Of a DNA stretch of 64,000 nucleotides, positions 36,150-50,490 are shown in pieces. The position numbers and the translations under genes are program-made. The stretch spans positions 121,974,552 to 122,038,551 of the forward strand of contig NC_133897.1 in the NCBI RefSeq assembly GCF_964199755.1, given 5' to 3'. Source of the stretch: Larus michahellis. Lineage: Eukaryota; Chordata; Aves; Charadriiformes; Laridae. The notes under the pieces are model-generated. The model had not been told where the DNA came from. It searched no databases and saw only the letters and a program-made list of their open reading frames with translations. Positions within the stretch are counted from its first letter, which is position 1. Every line of letters starts with the position of its first letter.

Positions 36150-37607
36150 CATCGTGGCTGGGCAGCTTTTCGTCCGGCGGAGTCACTGCTTATTGAATGA
36201 GGTGCAGGAGGAGGGGGGAGTTGGATCGGCCAGGGTTTTGCAGAGCTATTAACCGCCCGAAAAAAAACCCGTTCTGCAGTTTTTATTAAGAAAAAAAAAA
36301 ATAGCCAGAATGGTTAAAAAGTAAAGAGTTGTTTGGGGTTTCTCTGACAGACCTGTCACTGCATGAAATGAAAATCTTGCAAAATGACTTAATTTTGGAG
36401 ATTCACCTATTAACGCACGATGTTATACAAAGCCCTGCTTTTACATGTGTAACCTGAGGAAGTAAATGACGTGGAAGGAGTCCAACAGTGATGATCAGTG
36501 ACAATTAAGAATGAGTAATTTTTATATGTTCTTCACAAAAGTAGTGCACTGTAGTAGGGTTGGGTTTTAACACACTGTCAGGACAGTCCTTAGGACAAGG
36601 CTTGTGAACATCACCAAAAAAGCCCTTGTGTCTTTGGAAATCAAGGCTTAACAAGATCATAATAGAGCATGAATTCAACAGTAAGGTTTGGAAATCATTA
36701 GCCAGTTTTGGAGTATTTGGCAGGCCTGTCAGAAGCAGGAAGTTTTTTACCAATTAACAGAAGTGAGCCAGGGTAAGTACAAGAGAGAGAGCTTATTCTG
36801 AGGGAAGACTTAAAACATGAGATCACTCCTTTCTAAATGCAAATGTCAGAGGCAGAGATGTTATTATCACTTAGATTCAATGGGAGATCGCACATTATTT
36901 TTCAGATGCGTGACTTACAAAGGCATAAGAAGCCAAGCCTCATTATTTCTATTAAAAAAAAAGGCAAAAGGAAGATGAGGTTATTTTTGTAGCTGATATT
37001 ACAGAATTAATACATCCTAATTGAAAACCAAATCAAATTTGGAAAAATAATATCTAATTGTCTTCCCTAACAAATTCAGTAATTTGGAAATTAGTGTTAA
37101 CTCATTTGTCTACATCAGTTGGGTCAGCAACTTCCTCTGTGAATGAAAAATTAGTTATCCTGCAAATATTTATGTCTTATCCACATTTCAAAATTCTCCA
37201 GAGCTATTCCAAAATAATGTTTTCACAGATAGTTTAAAGTATGACCTCCACATGGGCACTTTGGAAGAACAGTGCTTCTCCCCCATTCCTTGTAATCCAT
37301 TACTTCAGAACAGTACACGAATTACATCTGGTAGATTGAAGTGGATCAGAAGTCCCAATCCTGTTCACACGTGACTTGACATTAAAAATTATTTTAGAAT
37401 TCTGACCATCATTATGTCTTTCTGTCAGAGATTGAATTTTTTATTCCAATTTCTGGCAGAGATTCAAATTTTGTGTGTCTATTAGCAATCTTTGGTAGCC
37501 ATTACAGAGTGAGAAATTGTTCATTTTTATTGTAATTGCGTTGTTTTTTTTTAAATTAGAGCATTCTAAACCTACATTTCTGTGCTCAAAACTTATTTTC
37601 TGTGTAT

Positions 37608-37850
37608 AGAATCATAGAATCATAGAATCATAGAATGGTTTGGGTTGGAAGGGACCTTAAAGATCACCCAGTTCCAACCCCCTGCCATGGGCAGGGACAC
37701 CTCCCACTAGACCAGGCTGCTCAAAGCCCCATCCAGCCTGGCCTTGAACACTCCCAGGGATGGGGCATCCACAGCTCCTCTGGGCAACTGTTCCAGTGCC
37801 TCACCACTCTCATAGTAAAGAATTTCTTCCTAATATCTATCCCATTTTCT
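37608..37850 (-). repeat. CR1 LINE 3' fragment, well preserved
   Basis: The plus strand starts with repeated ATCATAGA units, then 'tggtttgggttggaagggac' and the standard CR1 3' region through 'aaagaatttcttcctaatat'. The element reads on the minus strand. The intact 3' terminal repeats and close fit to consensus make it the youngest-looking CR1 in the window. Confidence 0.95.
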
Positions 37851-40420
37851 TTTTACCCAGTATTAGGAATTTCCTCCTTAGAATTTCTCTCTCTCATGGC
37901 AGTTCTCTCCCAGTACAACACTGTCCCAAGGACTGGTGCTGTCGCAAGAGTTTCAAGCAGCTCTGCCATCTCCTGGGATGTGTAGTGTTTTCCCATGATG
38001 GAGAACCTTTGATTCAGCCTCTGACTTGCCTGCCCTACTAAGGAAGGATAAACAACCCCATCGTCAATGAACACGGTAGCTCAGGGTGTTGTGTCACAGA
38101 TCTGTTGCTAAAAATAGTGTCATCAAAGAGGATTCAAGTAACGTTATCTTTATTTACAAGGCAGAAAGCACATTAGAAGGAATATAATAGATCATCGCTG
38201 ATTACTTGTATCATTCCCAAACCTGGCTATGTGTGCACAAAATTTTGCTTTCAAAGTCTGACGGTGTACAAATAGACAGGACAGAGAGTGGACAGAAGTA
38301 CAAAGGGATAATAAGAAGTCATGAATCCATGCTTTAACCATCTGAATTACTTAACTGAAAATACTGTTTTTTACAGAGGGAGGGATGGATCAAAGGAAAC
38401 AGCAGGCGAACAGAAGTGAGATTGTGTTGTATGGGGTGGGACAGGGGAGGCCTAGTCAGAGGGAATAGGAAAAGAGAACAAATAGTGAGAAAAATATCTT
38501 GAATAGACCAGAACAAAAATATCACTAAGGCAGAAAAATATGTCCACTGTTTTGATTGTAAAAAAACAGAACATGACTGTAAAACTTGGACTTGAAAGTG
38601 CTTATCCTCTACCCCTCTGCTGCTTGCTTGCAGCTGCCAGGAGTGCTCTCTCACTCCCTCGGGCTGGAAGCTCCCTCAGCTTACAAGTTCTGTGATTCCT
38701 TTGTGCAGATGGTCAAGCCGGAGAGCGGGAGCTTTCTGCTGAACTGAGCTGCTGCTGAGGAAACGTATTTGAAAGATTTTTTTTTTCACCTGTTAATAAA
38801 ATACTATTTGTATTATTGTGTAGGTTTAAGACAGAGGAAAAAGAATACAGAATTGCAAGTGCTGCAAACTCAAGTTGAACCCAATGCTTTCATTTGCAGT
38901 GATTGAAATATGGAACGTGTCTGTTTCCTTGTAAAGTTAGTTACAGGTTAAACTGTACCCTTGAAAGTTCACGTTATGAACTCCCAGCTCCCTGCAAACT
39001 TCAAGGGTGCATTTGAGTTTTTGCTCAGTTCAAGCTTCTGCAGAGTTATGGAAGTGATGTTTTGCACAGCAATTCACTCCAGCATAACTTGAAGGGAGAT
39101 TTTAGGATTTAGCTAAACTCATGCAAGAAGTTACATATTGTGGGAGGGAGGGGAGTTGGTTGCTTGGTTTTCTTTTAAATAAACCACGCTGATACACAAA
39201 CAAAAGTTAGGTACCGGTGTGGATTTACAGCCAGTTAGCTGTCATGTGGTAACTCCTCAAAGTTAATCCGGGAACCTGATTTCTCAGCTTTTGGATTTGG
39301 GTATGGCCTCCACAAGCTTCCTGGACAATGTGATCCCCAGCGTTAGCTGTTCTGCACCAGCGTCGCTGGTGTGGCAGATGAATTTGCTGCCAGAGTGAGG
39401 CTGTGGTCCCTGCAGCCTGCCCTGCACCAGTAGCCCTCTGAGCTTCACTCCTTCCACAGACCAGGAGAAGCTCGTGAAATGCCCTTCTGTGCCTTGCAAG
39501 ACAAACAAAAAGCAACACACGCAGACAGAAGAAAGAACGACTCATCCTGTGCTGAATCAACTCACGTTTTCCCGGAAGACAAGGAAAAAACCAATTCTGA
39601 AGGAAGGTTTTACACACCCAGGCAATAAGAAGTGACAGGGGCCTCAAGTACGTACCAAGGCCATAGGTACCAAGCCATGGTCACCCAGGCAATCCTCTGA
39701 CTCACAGACACGCTGGCTGAAGCAGAAGGTCAGATCTGCAGCTGCAAGAGTTAAACAGTAAGGTTTGCCCAGCCATGCCTCAGGGTGGGTCATAAAGAGG
39801 AGTAGATGGCAGCAGATGGTCAGTCTCCAGCTCTTCTGAATCAATTGGACACTGTCCCTGACAACTCGGGGATCCCGATGGGGGATCCCAATGCGATGCC
39901 TTTGATGGGCATGGGATGGGAACGCGTGGTCATGCAGTTCTCCTTCCAGGCACGATAATACAGCTCCTCCTGTGAACAACTCCCAGTACCTAGAGAGCTA
40001 GAAAGAGCTGGTAGCTCTTAATGATGCTGCTCTGGGTGGGGTTTCCAAGGTAATAGTTCTCTAGAACCTCTCTTTTGTTCCCCATAGAAGCAACCATCTA
40101 CCACTCCCCTGACTCAGCCTAGGATTAACAGCAATCTTTTATTCTTTGCCAGTGTTGCCCCAAGGCTTTTAAGTTAAGAGCCTCTTTTTATTAACAGATG
40201 TAAATCTAAAAAGACTCCATAAGAATCAATGTAAGTTTTTCATATAAGTATGGGGCCGGCACATTGCAAAAGAGAAAGAGGAGTAGAAGGAAGGAAAGTA
40301 AATGGGTCCAAACTCAGCACCTTGAACCTTAGCTCCAATCACCACAAAACGTAGGGACAGGTATAATTCTTCTCAGTTTCCTCATAAGAAAAAGTGAAGC
40401 TCACTCGCTCACTCTCTCTC

Positions 40421-40988
40421 TGCCATGGTTTAGCCCCAGCGCACAACTCGGACCATGCAGCTGCTGGCTTACTTTCCCCAGCTGAGATGGGGAAGGGAAT
40501 CAGAAAAGTAAAAGTGAGAAAACTTGTGGGTTGAGATAAAGATGGTTTAATAGGTAAAGCAAAAGCCATGTGCACAAGCACAGCAAAACAAGGAATTAAT
40601 TCCCAGCTTCCCATCGGCAGACAGGTCTTCAGCCATCCCCAGGAAAGCAGGGCTTCATCATGCATAAAGGTTACTTGGAAAGACAAATGCCATCACTCCG
40701 AACATCCACCCTTCCTTCTTCTTCCCCCAGCTTTATATACTGAGCATGACATCACATGGCATGGAATATCCCTCTGGTCAGTTGAGGTTGGCTGTCCCAG
40801 CTGTGTCCCCTCCCAACTGCTTGTGACCTCCCAGTCTACTCACTGGCGGGGTGATATGAGGAACAGAGAAGTCCTTGAATATTGTAAACATCACTTAGCA
40901 ACAACTAAAACCAATAGGTATTATTGATATTGCTTTCACAGCAATCACTAGAAATAAAATTAACTCTATCCCAGCTGAAGCCAGGACA
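40421..40988 (-). mobile_element. Solo LTR of an avian endogenous retrovirus
   Basis: The element spans 568 bp and starts TG (TGCCATGG) and ends CA (CCAGGACA), with imperfect inverted termini. It is flanked by identical CTCTC at 40416-40420 and 40989-40993, a 5-bp target duplication. On the minus strand it begins TGTCCTGGCTTCAGCTGGGA, the start of a widespread bird ERV LTR family. It has a TATA box (TATATAAAG, 40731-40739) and, downstream, ATTAAA (40546-40551) as a likely polyadenylation signal. No internal viral genes remain, so it arose by LTR-LTR recombination. Confidence 0.92.
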
Positions 40989-43124
40989 CTCTCACACACA
41001 CTCTGTCTCACACTTTCCTTCTCTTTTCCTAGTGATCTCGGAGACTTCTACCTTAAATCAGCCATCCTTGCTGTATGTTTCTTGAAACTATATTTGTATA
41101 TGTGCCCTTTGTCAGAGGAATTCCTGTCAATAATGTTAAAATCAAGCAATCTAAAAAAAATCATTCATTGGGGGAATAATTAAAGAACTTAAATGTGTAG
41201 ACAGCTGGGGATGTGAAAACGCATTCTCAAGAGGATTTGTGATTTCAGAACTTTTCATGATGTAATCATGAACATTCAACATCTGTTCACCTGAGATGAA
41301 TTCCCATGAAAATCCTCTGAAATTAAGGAAAAAATGCTTTTGCTTTAAGTGCAATGAAAGTAAACACTATTTTCTGTCTAACAGAAAGCTCTCTTTTTTA
41401 TACCATGTTATATAGCAAAACAGTAAATAAATCCAGACCTGAAGCTACCTTTTCAATTTAGTTTGCAAAAAATTTACAGTAAATTAGATTGTACCATGCC
41501 ATGTATGAAAACCAACCTTCCTGTAAGTCATTGCAAGGCGATTTGTGAGCAAACTTGGTCACCAGCATGGTGCAGGCCTGTTGCCCGTGAACACCATGAC
41601 AGCCAGCAATGCCATGGCCACTGCCAGCGATGCTGTTGTCTGTGGGCACAGACGGCAGCAGGGAGGGATTGAGAAGCTATCATGTCCTCGAGTTGATTTT
41701 AATGTAGTCAGGTTTGATTGTGGTTTGAGACCAGATGCAATATTTCTAGCATATAAATTTTTGTAACTGATGTCCACAGAGAATCTACAAATTTTCACGT
41801 TACCTGTGCAAGCTGTGTTGTTAAAAGATCCGAGATACTGACTTTACAAATTTTTGCTATTCAGTTACATTTTAATATTTTCAGTCAAACAGCAATGTGC
41901 TTAATGCATAGAAACTTGCAAAGACATCTTAATACTAATTTTTTATCATTTTTTTTCTTAAAGGGGAATGGTGGTACATTACTGTTGTGTTCAACTGGAT
42001 TTTCACTTCTGCTTTTCAACATATTTAAGTAATTACTCTTGGAGACAGGAGAAGATGAAAATGAGCCAAACAGTAGATTCTCGCTTAGCAGTCGATATTT
42101 TCCTAGCTCACGAAGAGTATCTTCCCTAGGTTTTTAGTTACATAAATAAAGTGCTACGCAGTGCAAAGTCATACAATAATAATAAAATGCCTTGGGATGA
42201 TAACATCAGAGTTTTCCATTGTTCACCAGATATTTCTCCAGGGGATAAAATCAATGTGAGATTTCCTGTCTTTTGTATGATTGGAACTGCATCTCTGTCT
42301 TTCTGCAAACAGATTTACCACATTTAAGAGAGCAAACAAAGCAAAAAAACTAAATAAACTTTTCCTCATCATTTAATGAAATTCAATCTTTGAATCAACA
42401 GTGCAGCTTTTCACTGCAAAAGGTATTCAATGCATTAGAAACAGCTAAATAGCCATAGAAAGACCTTCTCAAGCTTGCCGTAATTTAACAGTCACAATAG
42501 CCAAGTAGATGCAATTCATCTATCCCAACACAGGCTGATTGAATAGAAGGAAATTTTTAAAACTGCCGTTATTGTATGCAAAAAGGTGTGAGAAGTAACA
42601 TTTCCAAACCAACATTTTGTAATTCAGGTGCTAATAAATAGAATTTGCAGTATTCCTAGAAAGTACCCTGTTTAGACTCTCCGTGACTGTAAATTATCGC
42701 AGTTGGCCAAAAAATTGAAGAGCAGGAGAATAGAAGCACTGGTCAAGAGATATTTCTTTACTAATGGCACAATTAAAAATTCAGTTGGAAAAAGTTTCTT
42801 CAAGTTACATGTTCCTTTCATTCTGTGTGTTTGAAGAGTTTAGGGAAAGATGAAAAAGTCCAAATAGCATGTAAAATCTATGAGTTTTACTCGGTTTAAT
42901 AATTCTTTCAACCTCAGTGACTGCTGAATAAAATCAGTGATAAAAATAACTTCTGTGCGTTTCTATTTATCTTAGGAGCCATCATGTGGATGTCTACTTA
43001 GGGAGTAGTTTCACAAGTAATTAAAGCAAACTTAAGCCTCACTGACAAAAAAAAAAAACAAAACCAAACAGTTCCACCCTCCCCAATTGCTCTCCACTTT
43101 GTGCTAGCACTTTGTACCCCCAGA

Positions 43125-43146
43125 AGTCTTTCTCAAGTCTTTCTCA
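43125..43146. repeat. 11-bp tandem duplication
   Basis: Two adjacent copies of AGTCTTTCTCA, a trivial local duplication. Confidence 0.85.
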
Positions 43147-46100
43147 AGTGGAGACATAATCACCTGGAGCAATGAACTCACACACCTGAAAATTAACTCT
43201 ATTTTTAAGAAGTGGTCCAGCTTACCACTTGGCCAAAACTGCACAAACAGGAGAAAGGGGCCATGACTCTGGGCTGGAGACAGGACCAGGCCTTTCAAAG
43301 GAAAGCTGGGCTGTGAGTGACCTCAGCCATCTGCAAAACCACCCTGGAGTTGATGAAATGTTCCTTAGACGGCATGAACTGGACCTGCAGAGGCAATACA
43401 CAGGATATAACTTTGGCACTATTTTGGTTTGGATGAGGAGCACGCTTGCTCTCTGCACTTTGGGTTCATATGAAGGAATGGGGTTAGATGTAATTGAACT
43501 AGAAAATGCTTTCCATGGACATAGCTACTGCACTCATACTGTTAATGGGAGTCCAGTCCACAAGTTGAAAAGCGTCAGCTGTTACAGCCTACAAAATCCA
43601 CTCCTTGTAGGATGCACTACTTGCTAATGTAGACATAGACACATATTAACTTCTCTCAGCTCTGTTTTGAGGGTAATTTCAGTCATCTGCTACTGCCTGC
43701 ACTGAAAGCACCAGAGCTCCTTCCTTGGTAATGGCGAGGCAAAAGGGCTGACAACAGGGAAACAAAGAAGATGTAATTTTATTTATTGAGATTTATTATC
43801 TGCTTTAAGTATTCCTGCTGAATGTAAGAAATACTACTTTTATTCTGCAATATTATTCAACTTCTCAATTGCTGTATTATCATTTGAAGCATAAAGGAAT
43901 TAATTCTGACCTGAATTATATCAGGAGTCACTGAATTTAGTGCACAAGATGTGATTGTTCTGCTGGTGTTTGTAGGGATAGCTTGGGAAGAGGTGGGGGG
44001 CAAAGGGGAGACAGCATCAGAGCGCTTCCAGACAGCACAATGCCAACACGAGAGAGAATCATCCTCCCTGCTAGGAACTAGAATAAAATGGATTACTATA
44101 TTTTTGCTGTTTGGGAAAGAAAGGAAATGAAGGAAGGAAAAGGAGTGTGTTAGATTGAGTCTGACAGTGCTGGCTCCCAAATTGGAAAGCCATGACCATG
44201 GGATATAATCTCTTTTTCTTCCACGTCTTGTGTCCTGTACCAGCCATAGCAAGGTAAAGTCCAGACTTTCCAACCACTTCCAAACAGCCTGCTTAAATTT
44301 TTACGTTTAGTAATTCCATTTAATTAGGAAAGGTATTTCACATTACAGCATAAATTACACATCAAAAGCATGGCATTGCCAAGTCAAAATTAATTTCACA
44401 AATTAACAAAAAGATTTAAAACCTTCTCTGAAAATGCTAGCAATTAAAAATATCAATGCTTATATGGCTTGTCTTTTTAGCTGAATTCCCCTGGGACAAC
44501 ACTGTAGTTCCTCAAGGTACAACAAGAAGTTAGAGATTGCACCATGATTTTATAAAAACAACTTCATGGCAACACATGCTGTCATCAGGCACCATGTGTC
44601 TGCTTCAATTGACCTTACCCAATTACTTAATGTTATGATTCACTCTAAGAAAGATTAAGACATTAAGGTTTTAGAAAGCTATACCGAATAATATCATTGT
44701 CAGAGATTACTCCCTCATATAATAGTTTCACTAAAATCAGGTAAATAGATGAAGGGTCATCATGTAAAGATGCTCACTGAAATTGAAATTCACATTTCAA
44801 GGCACCAGCACTGCTGCCTGACATACGTGCATGCTCTGGTGTCTCCCTTTTGGGAGGGGGAAATACTGGCCTCTGTGACTTGCATAAATGACAGGAAACT
44901 CATACAAGGAAATCCTCTACAATGTTAGCATTTTTGATTAGGACAAGGGAACAAGGAGGAAAGGCGGCTCGGTGTGCTTTTTTTTGGACAGTCAACAAAC
45001 ATCTGTTGTTGTGCTTCAACAAGTATTTTCAATTGTAAAACCATGGGGTTTGTGTGGGTGGGGACGTGCTCTGCGGTTTAGCAGCAATGTTTATTATACG
45101 CACACTCACGTTACACCAGGGGAAATGTATCCCAGAGCCTCTGCTCAGGAACTGTCGCCCTGCGTCTCATACCCTTCGATTATCCCCATGTCCCTAATGC
45201 AATTTTGTGCAGATTATCTGTGGACACGGGCTATCTGAAGTATGCTATGCCTTGATTGAAGTGACAGTGAAGCCACATTAAGGGCCCAAGAGGGAAAACT
45301 ATTCAGTGTTTTATCATGTTATGATGTTCTGAGCTCTTCTCTCTGAAGGTTATGCTCATATCCCTTCAATGGAGGCTGTGTTTGCTAAATATCATGGCTT
45401 CGGTAGCCCTTGCTGTTGTCAGCAGAGCTAATAAAACCAGCCAGCAGGCCGAGCTCAGCCTCTTCGAGCTACTGCCTGCCTGAGCCTTCTCATACAATAT
45501 TTCTCTCTCTTTCCTTGGGCCTGCCCCAATGACTAATCCCAATGTCACCTTCCCCGTGGGGAGTTCTGGGTGAGGACACCTGGTCCCCCAGCCCCCGGGG
45601 TGCCTTGGCAGCGGGTGCCGGGAAGGCTCTGAGTGGGCATTTGGAGCAGCCACAGCAGCCCACAGATGGGGCTGGGACCGTTTCTGGGTGAGGAACTGAA
45701 GAAGGCCCAAGTCTCAACAGAGCAGCTCTGTTGTTGGGTGGAGGCTCTAGCAAGGGCAGGCACCACCAGACAAATTTATATATACACAGAGAAGATGATG
45801 ATATTGTTTTACCTCTTTGAATCTAAAAATGCATGAATGAGCATCGCTGTCACTCCAAAGTTAACAAACCCCTTCAGGTTTTGTGAGTCTCCAGAATACT
45901 TAGTTGAACAATGCTCAAAGCCCTCAAAAACAGACAATAAAGACCTGATAAACAGTGAAAATTTACATCTGAGTACCCAAAGCTGTCTGATATGAATCAA
46001 TAAATGCCCAACTTTGCCCTACGTGAACAGTGGCGTACTGCAGCTGTTTCTTTCAAAACCAAGTAAAAAGTGCACAGCACTCAGATAAACAACAACTAAA

Positions 46101-47546
46101 CTGAAGTGTTTAATTTTATCTCTTGATGAAGAAAAAAAATTTTTAGGTGAGTCGCACTAAGCAGAGGTTCCTTCACTTGTTCTGCACTTACAGCAGTGAA
46201 CCTAATGCAATAAATATCCTAATTTTCAACTTCTACTGTCGTTATCCCCATGAGAAGTCATCTGCCTTCATTGATAGCAGTGCTATCAGGGAAGCGCATG
46301 CTGCTTCTCCACCCTGTGGCTAGGTTGTGTTCAGACACTAGTTGCTCTTCCAGAAGTATAGTACACATTTTTTTTCCTATAGATATATGAGATTGCACTC
46401 GACTTTTTGAGATTCACTTTCTTTGAACGGGTTCAATTTACCCTGGAATCCAGTTCACACTGTGCGATGTCCGTTGCCATTGTGATTTATCACTTCATCT
46501 GTGCTTTTGGCATCTGCAAATAACAGTCACTTGGTGGTTTTATATTTGTTTCTAGGTTATTCATAAAAATACTACCTAAGGTCAGGTATGTATGTTTTTG
46601 ATGCTACTTTGTAAGATCTGTCATACAGCATTTCTTATTTCCTGTATATCTTATTGATACTATATATCGTTAACTTATTTTAGTTTGAAGGCCATGAAAA
46701 ACTAAGTTAAATGCCCTGCAGAAGTGTATTACATCATTCCAGATACAAAACGCAATTATATTTGTTAGTTCATCAGACTACAGCTTGAGTTCAGCTTGCC
46801 AAGTCCTGTTTCTAAAACCATATTAGTGAGCATCAATACACTTTTATTGACTGAACTTCATCATCTACATTTTATAACTGATGAGGTCAACCATGTCGTT
46901 TGAGTCCAGCATTGGAGGAGTTCCATAGTATGCTCAGAATTATTAACAATAATTAACAGCAAGACAGAAAGCTCCTCAGCCAACTCTTCTAGGATTATTG
47001 GGTGAAAGTTCTCTCTGCTTTCCTTTTAGAATAGTTATTCGTAATTACTGTGGTTTAATAGTTACATTGTTGTTACAGGCCGGCAAATTATCCAGTGCCC
47101 TGGTTAGATATGAATACATCCTTTTTCTCCTTCCCAAATACTGGAGCTAACTGTTGAACACTCCTTTGCACCATTAGCACTCTTCTATCAGTCTAGAAGC
47201 CTCAGCTGCTGTTTTACCTTCTTTTGTTTATACTTTAGATTTCCTCCTATTGTCCCTAGTTTTACTAGGCTTGAACTTTCTTTGGCGTCATTTGGTAATT
47301 TTTATTGACATATTTGCAATTGCTATCCACTTCTAGCTGCTGTCTTTCCTTCCTTTTCCAGAAAGAGGCTTTAATCAAATTGTTAGTGTTAAGATTTAAA
47401 ATACTGTGGGACACTTACCATGTAATGAAGTCTTCTGATACACACCCTGATTTTCATTAATATTGTTAAGTTTCTCCTCTAGTATGTTCTCAGATTTTCT
47501 TATTTCATAACTATTTTTTTTTTTCTAGGAAAGTAATCGGGCAGAT

Positions 47547-47585
47547 GGCAAATAGGCAAAGGCAAATAGGCAGCAATAGGCAAAA
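47547..47585. repeat. Short minisatellite-like run
   Basis: Imperfect repeats of an AAATAGGCA/AAAGGCA unit (about four copies). No function inferred. Confidence 0.8.
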
Positions 47586-49419
47586 TTAGAGTTCAGCCAG
47601 TGGCGTGGTATTATTGTTTTCCTCGTGATTTATTTGATACTAAAGAAAACCAGTAACTGACAGAGGAAATTTGTTGACTTGATTCTGACTGACAAGGTTT
47701 CACATATGCTGGAACATACTTTGTTGCAGCTTCTATAACAATGCGTACTGCTGTCCTGATTTTTGTGGGTTTTTAACCTAAGATGAGACATAATTCTTCC
47801 TAGATCTGCTTTTATTATTCATCAGTGGGGTAGCATATGAGTAAATAGTAAGCACAGAAAATGCTGCTGTCCTGTTGTCATTACATATTTGATTTGGCAA
47901 GTTAATAACATGACTGTAAAAGCTGTTTGTATGAGATAATCATCACTGCAGAGTTTGGGCCCAGAAAATGGTGATGTCTTCCTCCAAAACCACATCTGTG
48001 ATGGAAATTTCCAAGAAAATCACTTTGACAGGAGATTACTAGTTTTACTGCAGGCCAGATGCAAACTGAAAGATACTGAACTTGCTGATGCTTTCATCTT
48101 GGAGCTGCCAAATCTACTGCGTTCCCCTTTTTATTTCTTACTCAAAAGTGGGTCATACTTGACTTTGCTTCTGTAAAAAATATTAAGTTACAGAAAATAC
48201 ATTGGATACTGGAAAATATATACATATATTGAGACATGCCCAGATATTAGTTTTTCTGATTCTATGTCCAAATTTCCGCAATATTAAAGAAAAAGGTCAT
48301 AATCTGTCATAATAAAAAATCCAGTGCTCAAAAGATATTGAAACCTGTTCCAACTGTACCTAATAGAGCAGATACAACTTTTAGCCAAATGAGAAAAACC
48401 TAGGCAGATCCTGATCCACTTAATGTGCATTACTGAATGTATCATAAAGTTTCCAGTACTTGTGGAAATAAGTGGGAATACTACCTTTGTTCTTCAGGTG
48501 TTCATGTACTTGGGGACACCTAGAAGAAATCTGCTTTCATTTCTATTCACCACAGGGAAAAATAAGCCAACAGTTGCTTTGGTAGGTTGCTTTTACAGCT
48601 GCATTAAGGCCACTGCGTGACATTTGTACATGTTCAACTCCTTCCAGGATTCTCCCTTGTCTTTGGCAGTCGTTTCCACTGCAGGCAGAGAAGCTCCATG
48701 CACAGGGACGCATGACATGAGAGAACACATCAAGAAAAATCACAGCTTTGTTTCCACAGCTCAGCAGTCCTTGGGCACCTTAACTTCCACTAAAATTAAC
48801 CTGCGTTTCTGTTCATTGCCAACACAAGGACATGCTTCGTGTCTTCGTTCCATTGTTCCATGTTGTTATTGGCCACAGACATCCCCATCACAGCTGTCAT
48901 CAGAGTACTGGGTGAGGAAGCAAGAGGCTGAAAACAGGGAGAACAGAGAATCAAGGTCCTTCATAACCTTTACAATAGGGAGAGCAAAAATAAATTTCTC
49001 CCAAATGTCTATTGTAATTGTTTATCACTTTAGCCATTGTGCCTTTCCCTGTTTTCTTTGACAGTGGTAGTGGACAGTCCATTGTGCTGTCACAATGAAT
49101 GTGGGCCATCACTGTCTGCACCTGAGAAAATGCCATCTCCAGTGCTAATGGAAATTTATTTTAAAAAGTAATCGTTGACTGAATTATCATCTTCAAGATA
49201 ACCTACCACTATTTTAAGTCCGTTGTCAATTACATCTGTGCTCAACAGTTACACGTCTTGGTAGTTAAAACAGCGTCACTGCCAGCTTTCTGGCTTCTCT
49301 TAAAAACATTACTATTTTGTAAGTATGCATTACAGGGGGTCACAACAAATACACTGCTATTACTGGATTTTGACACTTTTTAGGCTTTAAAAATTTCCAG
49401 GTCACGCCTGCCTCCTGGA

Positions 49420-49740
49420 TACTTCACAACCCCCATCCCCTCCCCACCCGCAGCACCCCTGCACTCAGGGAAGTAAAATTCTGTTGAAAAAAAAGGGGGG
49501 GTTCCCTCCGCCCCTTGGCCAGCATGGCAAGGGAGCGACCACTAGCCACCACGGCCACCCCAACACCCTGCCGACACCTGTAAGTGACCAGGGCACAGGG
49601 GCTTTCCTCTGGCCGGCCCTGGGACGTACCCTGCCAGCGGGGGCAGGCGGGAGGTTGGGGTGCAGGAGAGGTTTGGGGTGCAGGTATCCGACGTTTGCCC
49701 AGGCAGGGAGAGGACTGAGGGGAAAAGACAAGGAAAAGGG
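49420..49740. other. GC-richer block of unknown nature
   Basis: About 300 bases that are clearly richer in G and C than their surroundings but contain few CpGs. It lies 2.4 kb upstream of the RNF125 relic's first exon and could be a decayed promoter. It could equally be an unrecognised repeat. An open frame across it has no recognisable motif. Confidence 0.3.
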
Positions 49741-50413
49741 GGAAAGTCTGCTTTGAACTGCCTAAAAATAATCATGTTTCATCAGTAATTTACATATAGG
49801 TAAGGGTACGGTGGTAGCACCGTATGTGTGCCTCTGTAGGTGATGGGCACAGGTAAAGCAGCTCTGGAGTCAGCCTGTTTAAGACTAAATTACCTTAAGG
49901 AAGTTGTGTTCTCTGCTAACTGCAGGGAGGGGTTGGGACACCTTGTGTCCTATTTTTTTCCTCTGTTAAATACCTAGAAATATGCCTAGATTAATCCCAG
50001 TTTAATTTACTTAAGTTTAGGAAATGCCAGAAAATCAGTTTTGGGATAGCTGCTTTAGGGTAAGGCCAGTTATTCGGAACCACTTAAAAAAAATCAATGC
50101 GCAAAACCAGCTGTTCAAGATTGAGCGTGTTCTTCCGGTTCAAACTCCAAGTGAATATTTCTAATGATTGTCCTCACCACAAATTTAATGTGAGCCATAA
50201 TCGCAGTATCTCCCATAATCTCAGTCTTGTCCAGATGTAAGGACAGCACAAGAATCCTAAATAGAATCAGCACAGAGCAATGTATGCAGGTATAAACTGC
50301 AAGAACAAATATGAACCATCTGCAACTCCCTTTACAAATGTGGCAGCTGGCGTCCTTCTAGTGATAATGGCAGTCAGAAGTATGGCTTAAGACAGTGTCT
50401 AGGAATAATTTTA

Positions 50414-50490
50414 GAAAAATTAAAAAAAAAGAAAAAAAGGGAAAGAAAAATTTAAAAAAAAGGAAAAAAAGAAAAAAAAAGGGGGTGGGG
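50414..50490. repeat. A-rich low-complexity tract
   Basis: A purine-only run made of A-stretches broken by short G-stretches, ending in a G-run. Confidence 0.9.

Noticed and set aside
35645-36196. Open frames on both strands in the TRAPPC8 CpG island
   Set aside because: Same reason: base composition, no recognisable motif, simple repeats translated as His/Thr runs.
43229-43627. 132-codon open frame in the intergenic region
   Set aside because: Non-ATG start, no motif, no splice context; within chance expectation for 16 kb of sequence in six frames.
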